Of a stretch of 64,000 bases of DNA, positions 56,850 to 64,000 are shown piece after piece; the stretch's first letter is position 1; each line of letters begins with the position of its first letter. Both the position numbers and the translations under genes were made by a program. The DNA lies in the NCBI RefSeq assembly GCF_000002235.5, contig NW_022145609.1, forward strand, positions 23,114,408 to 23,178,407, written 5' to 3'. Origin of the DNA: Strongylocentrotus purpuratus (lineage: Eukaryota > Echinodermata > Echinoidea > Camarodonta > Strongylocentrotidae). The notes under the pieces were generated by a model. That model saw nothing but the letters and a program-made list of their open reading frames with translations. It was not told where the DNA came from and ran no database searches.

Positions 56850-57800
56850 GTTAGTTGAAACTATGAAAACATGGTGGCGTTGTCAGTTCCAAAATTGCTT
56901 TTCGCAAGGCCCCTGGCCTACATCAACTACATATCCATTCTGTTTTAAGATCGAAATTACAGATAAAATTGATTACTCAAAGATTATAATTAATCATGAT
57001 TTTAAGACCAACAATTATGAATCATTCATTATCTTTTCCGTCTACAGCTTTTCACTCTCAAGACTCAGTTAAGACCAAAAACAAACAAAAAACCTAACCC
57101 TAACTATTCCGTTCAGATCTTAACGCTCTCAAAACGCCGGATTTCTCCATTTTTCTAAGCTTTATATTACAGATCCTAGCTTACACCAAATAAACATTAG
57201 CAACTGTACTACCCAACATGTGAGCATTTTTATTAAGATTTGTACAGCATATTAACTTTTTGGTTGCAATTAGTGTATTACAGTAAGTAATCTTGCCTCT
57301 ATTTATAGGGCATGATAATGGTTTCAATATAGCTAGCTTCGTGAATTTTGAAAGAAGATTCAGAACATTTCGAATGATTTATTTTGCCTCCCCAAACCCT
57401 CAACCACTAATAAGCAAAACAAAGATTTGGGTGGCTTGCTGAACATCACATTTACGTATTCCAGTATGGATCTCATTTTATTTTCTCTCTCTCATGTGTT
57501 TGATACATGTATAAAGAGAGGTAACTTCTTCTACAGAAAAATAAATTATGGTCATAACGCTTTCAACTCGCGATGTACTGAATTTCCTTACTTATCTTAC
57601 GCAAACTACAAAGGTCACTCAGAAACGACGCGGGATTGCACGACATAATATTTACATTTATTTTGATATTCTTTATCAGGCATAACGCAAATATAATCTC
57701 TATATATTGTTGATAATTATGTTTTTCATCAACTACTAGCAGCCAATGAACCACAGACCTCTCAGTTGAGGCGGGATGGAAATATGGAAATAAGGCGGCA
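56850..57800. repeat. Decayed segmental duplication, copy c
   Basis: Matches 49770-50340: GTTCCAAAATTGCTTTTCGC then AAGGCCCCTG, CATCAACTACATATCC, TTACGCAAACTACAAAGGTC, CAGTTGAGGCGGGA. Expanded by internal insertions. No coding. Confidence 0.75.
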
Positions 57801-59870
57801 ATCAAGAGAAGCCTTATGAGGGGCTAATGAGGAGCAAATAGACTCTTGATGTTGGATTTTATTCAGCACTGTTAAAGCTAGACCTACAGCTATACCTATT
57901 CATGAATCAATGAAAAGGATGAGGTATATAAAACAATATGGACTGCTCTGTAATCGGATGGTGTGGAAATTATCACTCCCTCGGTGGTTTTCATACCGAC
58001 CCTTCTATCATCATCCTCATGAGCAGTCAATATTTGTATACTATCAATCTTTGAACAAACGTTTGGCAGCAAAGGTGGAACTGTGTAAATGAGGCCGCAT
58101 GCAAGTCGATCGACTTCGAATCCCAATATACTACCGTCAAGATGAATTTGAGTTCTGGTTTTGCATTTAAATTGTCATGATATATTCGTAGTATTATTGT
58201 GACATGCAAAAATCAAATGATAAGAAATCTCTAGCTTTTTCAGAACAATCTAATACAAATTATTGTTTATCTTTATGAGAATCATGCGAACCCTTTTTTA
58301 AATGATCGGGAATCCTATCTCACTTATGGTTATAGTAACACATATTCAACACGAAATAGCAAATAATTGACTGTGGCTTGGAAGATTGAATCGTTATAAC
58401 GTGTTTGATTTCCCCCTCATCAAAACATGTTTTATACGATTATTTGAAGACTATAAGTTACGTTTTAAGGAGATTGTGAGGTGTCAGGTGTCAGGGGAGG
58501 GGTGGGGGGCTGCCGCTCCAGTAACCAACTCAATTTAATTAAAGAATATGAAGGGTTGTACACTATTATAAACATTTCTTTTTTTTAATTGGTTGAATTC
58601 GTCCTTGTTTTCACGAAGTGACGGTAGTGAGGAAAATCGTAACGCAAAGTGAATGCAATTTTTTTTCACTACCGTCACTTCGTGAAAACAGCGACGAATT
58701 GTCCCACCTCCATTCCAACACGCACATCATGATCAACTGTGAACCTTTTTTTTACGCCAACCCCAATTAACCGCCCTTTCCCCCTGGTCTATTCACAGCA
58801 GATTTATGCAATAATTGCATACTAAATCTCAATCCCTACTTCATATCCTGGTGCCGTCACTGAACATAGATAAATCAGGAATTGGAAGATCTAAATCATT
58901 TAATGTAAATATGCTTTTACTGAACTTTGAATTGATCGGCTACGTCAAGCTTTGAACTACCAAATTATGATAAAATTAGATAACCCCATATAAAATTCAA
59001 ACATGACCCTTGTACATAGCTCGTGCCTGCTTTTCAGGTCGATACATGTAAATCATTAACTTAACATAAATAAAAGGAAATGGTTCGCATTATACACACT
59101 ATATACGCAAACAAAATGTCAGTTTACATATACATGTATAAATGCTAGGATATATAGCCTAAACAACAGCTTTGGCAACTCTCGTGGAAATAAATTCAAT
59201 GCAACATGAGAAGAGGTCTGGGTTAATAGTTACGTAGCTAAATTCAAAGTTTCAAATTACAGTTTTCCCTTTTGAAAATTTGTGTAAATGTAAAATCAAA
59301 TGTCTCCAAAAAAATGTTTTAGGAAATGTCTACGCAGCCATTATTCTCAAATTCCCTTTCGCATTATGTATATTGAATAAGGCAGACTAATGGAACATGG
59401 TTCCAACTCCGAGTTTCACGCCTTGCAAACGATCATCTGCCTTTAAGTTATTCAATATATATTTTGCTCTGCCTATAGGCATTGAGGACTATACGGAGGA
59501 ATAGACCAAATCTAAGTATATATATATGTATATATTACCTGAAGAAATAAAACCGAAACCCTTCATAAAGAAGAAGAGAACTCCCTCAAGGATTTTTATT
59601 TCAATTGTTTTAATTATTATTTATGTATATATCTATATAGTATATACAATATCATAACTGGAAGCTGAATTATATGTGCATATATAATTTTAATTGCAAT
59701 TTCATCTTATTCAAGATCTAGTAGGGCTATCATCTTGATACATTCATCAGATATACTCAACTGATATGGTTGGTAATGTACGGGAGAAAAGGGACATGCA
59801 CTGTTCTTTCGTTCATTAAAAACAATTTGATAAGTTCAACTCGTATTTTATATCTCTGTTATTGTCTTTA
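57801..59870. other. Region upstream of the second gene
   Basis: Mostly AT-rich with no recognised gene. Contains a near-perfect hairpin MITE at 58596-58700 and TATA-type simple sequence at 59515-59540 and 59625-59650. A promoter for the downstream gene would be expected here, but no specific element stands out. Confidence 0.4.
58596..58700. mobile_element. 105-bp hairpin MITE
   Basis: Arms AATTCGTCCTTGTTTTCACG then AAGTGACGGTAGTGA and their complement, with only two or three mismatches and a loop of about 35 bases. No clear target duplication. Confidence 0.75.
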
Positions 59871-59920
59871 GGTGACGAAATACCACTTCAGCAGAAGCTT
59901 GAAATCCAGACGAATCCATC

Positions 59921-61969
59921 ATGCCCGTTTCACTTGGTGAATGGCGAGTGAGGATAGGAAGATTCGTACATTCGGTCAGGGAGTATGTCATAAGAGAGCG
60001 AAAAGTAAAGTTATTGACAGAGAGAATACGGCGACTCAAGTTATTGCAAAAGAGGCTCCTTGAAAAGAAGGAAAAATCAGAAGATGAATGCGAGTCCAAG
60101 CCGAACGACTTGAGTGTGAAAGTGGACGATGCCCTAAATGAATCTAATAGCATTAATAGCGACACCACACATGATACTCACAAAGAGGAGAGAAGTAGAA
60201 GTGAATTTACAATTGGAGATGAATATACATTCCCTTTCTTCTTCACCCTGTTGCTGTCGTTGTTCTCTTTGTTGTTATCATTGATCTTCTTTTTCTTGTT
60301 TGATTTTTCAAATTTGCTAACGAGTTACAAGTCCTTTCTGAAGTGGAGTTACTGTAGTGAATCTTCCTGGAGGAGTATATGTCTCATACTAATAGTCGTG
60401 TCCAGCAGTTTGGCCTACTTTGTTTTGTCATACGTAATAAAGACCAATGCGAACTTGCAAGATAATCTGGTGCTAATTAGGGATGAGAACGCAAAAGCTG
60501 AATCTACCACTAAATTGAACAACACTCCAACTGAATCTACCATCAAAGAGAACAACACTCAAACTGAATCTGCCATTGAAAAGAACTACAGTCTAACTGA
60601 TTCCAGAATCAAAGAGAAGAACGCTACTGAATCTGCCAAAGAATGCAACAACATTCCATCGAATGCTACCATCAAAGAGATCAACACTCCCTCCATTACC
60701 AGAGATGGACCTAAAGAAATTAAACAATCAAAGACAAAAATATCAAAGAGAAAAACCATCAAAGAAAAAAATACTGCAACTGAATTTAACATAAGAGAGA
60801 TCAGCACTCTACCTGAATCTACAATCAAAGAAAACATCGCTCCCAAAGAATGTCATATCGACACTTCCTCTACCATGACAGACAAACCGTCAAAGAGAAA
60901 AACATTAAAGAGAAAAACCACCAAAGAAAAAAAGACTGCAACTGAATCTACCCACAAATCGAACAACATCATAACTGAAACTACCATCATAGCGAACAAC
61001 TCTCCAACTGAATCGAACATCAATAAAGATAACAACGCCCAGACTAGATCTACCATCAAAGAAAACAACTCTCCAAATGGATCTGCCATCAAAGACAACA
61101 ACGCTAAAACTGAATCTACCATCAAAGAAAGCAGCACTCCCTCTACAATAAAAGACAAATCATCAAAGAGAAAGATGTCAAGGATAAAAACCGTCAAAGA
61201 AAAAATTATCGCAACCGAATCTCACATCAAAGAGGACAACACACCAATTGGATCTACCATCAACAACAAAAGCGCTTCAACTGAGTCTGCGATCGAATAC
61301 AGCATCACATCAATTGAATCTACCATCAAAAACATGAACACTACAACTAAATCTACCATCAAGTACAACAACTCTGTAACTGAATCAACCAAAACAGAGA
61401 GCAGCACCTACTCTACCATCAAAGATAAATTACCAAAGAGAAAAATATCAAAGAGAAAGATCACTAAATACAAAAACACTGCAACTAAATCTAAAATCAA
61501 AGGGAACGCCACTACAACTGAGTCTACCATAAAAGAATACAACTCTTCAACTGAATCTACCATCAAAGGCAGCAACATCCCAGTCAAATCTGCTATCAAA
61601 GACAACAACTGTCCAACTGAATCTACCATCAAAAAGAACAACTCTACAGCTAAATCTGTCAATAAAGGCAGCAACTCTACAACTGAATGTACCATAAAAA
61701 ACAGCAACACTCCAACTAAATCTACCATTAAAGGAAACAACACTCCAACTAAATCTACCATCAAAGAAACCAACACTCCAACTGAATCTCCAATCAGAGG
61801 CAACAACTCAACAAGTGAATCTACTACCATAGACAGCAACACTACAACTATATCTGCTATTAAAGAGGATAACACTCCATCTAGAACCCCTACTGAAGAG
61901 AAAAACAATCAAACCATGAAAGTGAACATTGCGAAGGCAGAATATAGCATACGATCCGGAACCCAAAAG
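59921..61969 (+). CDS. Two-pass membrane protein with 11-residue repeats, first coding exon
   Basis: I do not recognise this protein. ATG 59921 is the first in frame after a stop (TGA at 59909-59911), with A at -3. The exon holds 683 codons and ends CAAAAG then GTACGT, a strong phase-0 donor, so the frame's stop at 62029 is probably intronic. Order: residues 20-55 strongly basic, probably helical (RERKVKLLTERIRRLKLLQK); 56-100 acidic/Ser-rich; 104-127 hydrophobic (FPFFFTLLLSLFSLLLSLIF); a short Cys/Trp loop; 152-173 hydrophobic (ICLILIVVSSSLAYFVLSYV); 190-670 low-complexity 11-residue units such as NNTPTKSTIKG, with four basic inserts of SKRK type. Many N-N-S/T sequons and Ser/Thr would be glycosylation sites if this part is outside the cytosol (inference). 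The partner exon is not in the window as far as I can see. Confidence 0.6.
60490..61930 (+). repeat. 33-bp coding repeat with about 270-bp higher order
   Basis: Degenerate 33-base units (AACACTCCAACTGAATCTAC then CATCAAAG) run through the exon. Lys-rich modules (TCAAAGAGAAAAA-type, peptide SKRKxSKRKTxKEKxTATES) occur at about 60735, 60890, 61161 and 61434. The last three are spaced about 270 bases apart. Open frames on the opposite strand here are shadows of the repeat. Confidence 0.85.
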
Positions 61970-62275
61970 GTACGTATCTATTTTCACGCGGTAATATTTT
62001 TCAACTCGGATTTCATTCAACAGTCTTGAGATAGGTGTACAAATAATTTTTAAATAACAAAAGCACATGTATCACTCAAAGCCGCACCATATACATGTAC
62101 ATGTATGCAGGCAAATAAATGATATGTAGAAACGCATGTATACAATTCTCAACCTATACACCTTATATTCTAGTACTGAGAAATGGTATCAGATCAGACA
62201 AAATGTCGTTTTCTACTTCAAAATATCAATGATATTTCGTTGTCTTTATCATATTAAGTTCCTTTAGTTATGATT
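61970..62275 (+). other. Start of the intron after the repeat exon
   Basis: Begins GTACGTATCT. No further exon seen before the transposon at 62284. Confidence 0.45.
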
Positions 62276-62934
62276 GAAGTATGCAGGCGCGGATCCAGGG
62301 GGGGGGGTCCGAGCGGGCCTTGGCCCCCCCCCCGCAAAAAAAAAAAAAAAAAAAAAAAAAGAGAGAGAAGAAAGGAAAAGAAGGGAAAGGGAAAGAGGAG
62401 AGAAAGGGAAAGAAAAAAGAGGAAGAAAAAAGAAAAGGGGAAAGAAGGAGATCGGGGGGTGGGCCGAAAGAGCCTTGCCTCCCAGGCTGTTGACCCCCCC
62501 CCCCCCCCTAATCAAAAAAATAAGAGAGAAGGAAGGAAAGAATAGGGGGGAGCTTGGGGGAAATCAAATTCAAACGTGGTTAATTTCTAATTCCACAACG
62601 GTGGATTACAAATAATTATGAAATTACTTAATTTCCGAGACTTTTCCACTTTTTAGTAAATTATACGTTTGTATGTGTTTGTTGGAAAATGACAAATTCC
62701 TAAATTTACAGCCAGGCAAGAAATATGATTCTTGAGATTCCTACATGTCAGGGCCCGAGGTACGGCAGGGATCGGGAGCCTCGAGCTCCCTCCCCCCCCC
62801 CTACACTTTTTTTGAAAAAGTACATTAAAGAGAAATAAAATAGAATGAGAGCAAGAAAGAGAGAATAGTTAACTGCCCGTGTTAAAAAAAAATGAGGCAT
62901 CAAAATATGCTCATCTGAACTGGATTAAATGCCT

Positions 62935-63275
62935 AAAACCCCTAAGCTTCCGGGGGCTCTGCCCCCATGGACTCCACCTATAGGGCCCTACGGGAGCCCA
63001 TAGATGCTTATCTGAAGGTAATTTAATGCCTAAAACCCCTGATTTTGGGGGGCTCTGCCCCCTGTACCCCACGCCAATAGTGTCCTGCCAGTGTCACAAA
63101 ATAATAAGGTATACAAAAAAAAATGCTCATCGGACCTTAGTTAAACGCCTAAAACCCCTGAGCTTCCGGAGCCGGCTCCGCCGTCTCGACCCCACCAGGG
63201 GCCCTAAGGCGGGCCCCTGAATGCTTATCTGACCGTAAGTTATTGCCTTAAACCCCTGAGCTTGCGGGGTCGGAC
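62935..63275 (+). repeat. GC-rich tandem repeat of about 105 bases
   Basis: Four copies built on TAAAACCCCTGAGCTTCCGG and GGCTCTGCCCC, at about 62937, 63033, 63149 and 63250, with ATGCTTATCTGACCGTAA-type spacers. Confidence 0.8.
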
Positions 63276-63364
63276 AAGGTATCAAAATGTGTTTATCGGA
63301 CCGCAGGCACGTAGCCAGGGGGGGGGGGGGGCGTAGGAAGAAAAAGGAGCAGACAAAGGATATC

Positions 63365-63780
63365 TTTGAAATTCAGAATCAAGAACGGTACAGCAAATCG
63401 TCTTCTTTCTCTCTTAATCTTATGAAACGTCAAAGCTTCCGCGCTTTACGCGCGGGAGGGGGGGGGAACCTGAATTCAAACGAAGATTCAGAGGCGAGAA
63501 CTATAATACGAATCTTTAATGATTTAATGAAACATAAAAGCTTCCGCGCTTCGCGCGGGATAGAGGGGGAACTAAATTCCGACGTGGATTATTTTCGAGA
63601 ACGGTACAACGAATCGTCTTCTTTCTCTAATGATTTAATGAAAATTAAAAGCTTCCGCGGGAGGGGGACCTGAATTCAGACAAGGATTAAGAGTCGAGAA
63701 CGGTACAACGAATCGTCTTCTTTCTTTAATATTTTGATGAAACGTCAAAGCTTCCGCGCTTCGCGGAGGAGGGAGGGGGA
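63365..63780 (+). repeat. Four satellite units shared with the 18-22 kb array
   Basis: GAACGGTACAACGAATCGTC, TTCTTTCTCTAATGATTTAA and AAGCTTCCGCGCTTCGCG units in forward orientation, period about 105-120. In one frame they read RYNESSSFSNDLMKRQSFRA-like peptides, which also appear on the matching strand at 18.2 and 19.7 kb. Confidence 0.85.
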
Positions 63781-64000
63781 AACTCGACCCTCCCTGCCCC
63801 GACCCCCCCCCGCATTACGTCACTGTTGGTCACCATTACGTACCAATATTTGGCTCGCAAAATTTCAAATTTGGCCCCCCCCCCCCTAAGAAATCCTGGA
63901 TCTGCGCCTGGAAGTATGTGCACATATTCATTGTAGATTCATTCAGCCTTTCCACGAATTTGTATAGGTATTATCAGAGGGAAAACACAGTGTTTCGAGT

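Larger units (their letters stand above)
62284..63910. mobile_element. hAT-like element with perfect 8-bp target duplication
   Basis: Left end CAGGCGCGGATCCAGG, right end CCTGGATCTGCGCCTG, flanked by GAAGTATG on both sides (62276-62283 and 63911-63918). It is 1,627 bp. Inside: poly-A/GA sequence, a second hAT-like end at 62752 (CAGGGCCCGAGGTACGG), four GC-rich 105-bp repeats, another end at 63306 (CAGGCACGTAGCCAGG) and four satellite units. No transposase seen. Confidence 0.85.

Noticed and set aside
60586..61908. Hydrophobic open frames on the minus strand within the repeat exon
   Set aside because: Shadows of the Thr/Asn/Lys repeat; the plus frame has the start, membrane segments and splice donor.
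62270..62615. Lys/Arg/Glu-rich frames in all three plus frames
   Set aside because: Poly-A and GA-rich sequence inside a transposon.

Overview
The window is animal genomic DNA, not bacterial. It has long AT-rich introns, spliced exons with GT-AG borders, many microsatellites, poly-C and poly-G runs, tRNA-derived SINEs and a dense load of nested non-autonomous transposons. The protein families (expanded leucine-rich-repeat exons of the NLR/ribonuclease-inhibitor type) and the foldback-type repeats suggest a marine deuterostome. An echinoderm such as a sea urchin is my best guess, but this is inference.

About 1.2-42.3 kb, plus strand: the 3' portion of one large multi-exon gene for a leucine-rich-repeat (LRR) protein. 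I can place 17 LRR-region coding exons and a Q/P/H-rich tail exon. Nearly all borders are phase 0; one internal junction in each large module is phase 2. The start of the gene, and any effector or NACHT-like domain, lies upstream of the window. Two scales of duplication built the gene. First, a four-exon module at 7.4-12.6 kb was copied to 14.7-23.4 kb. Second, a single exon-intron cassette of about 0.75-0.79 kb was amplified at least seven times between 27.2 and 37.4 kb. One copy (37 kb) is dead and interrupted by a tRNA-Ser-like SINE; a related remnant lies at 40.8 kb. The introns accumulated transposons. Three of them (piggyBac-like, a TA-target element, a 7-bp-target element) have their empty site preserved in sister introns.

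About 18.2-22.7 kb: a 1.97 kb tandem duplication of a foldback-like arrangement of about 115-bp satellite units, ending in a hAT-like element with an 8-bp target duplication.

About 42-59 kb: no convincing gene. It holds GA-rich and ATT-rich simple sequence, three decayed copies of a segmental duplication, and two head-to-tail copies of a 2 kb element with hairpin ends that contains a tRNA-like sequence. A third, diverged copy of this element lies in the intron at 2.9-4.9 kb.

About 59.9-62.0 kb, plus strand: the first coding exon of a second gene. It encodes 683 residues: a basic helix, two hydrophobic segments, then about 480 residues of degenerate 11-residue Thr/Ser/Asn/Lys repeats with four basic inserts. 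It ends in a phase-0 splice donor, so the gene probably continues beyond the window. I do not recognise this protein. About 62.28-63.91 kb: a complete hAT-like element with a perfect 8-bp target duplication.
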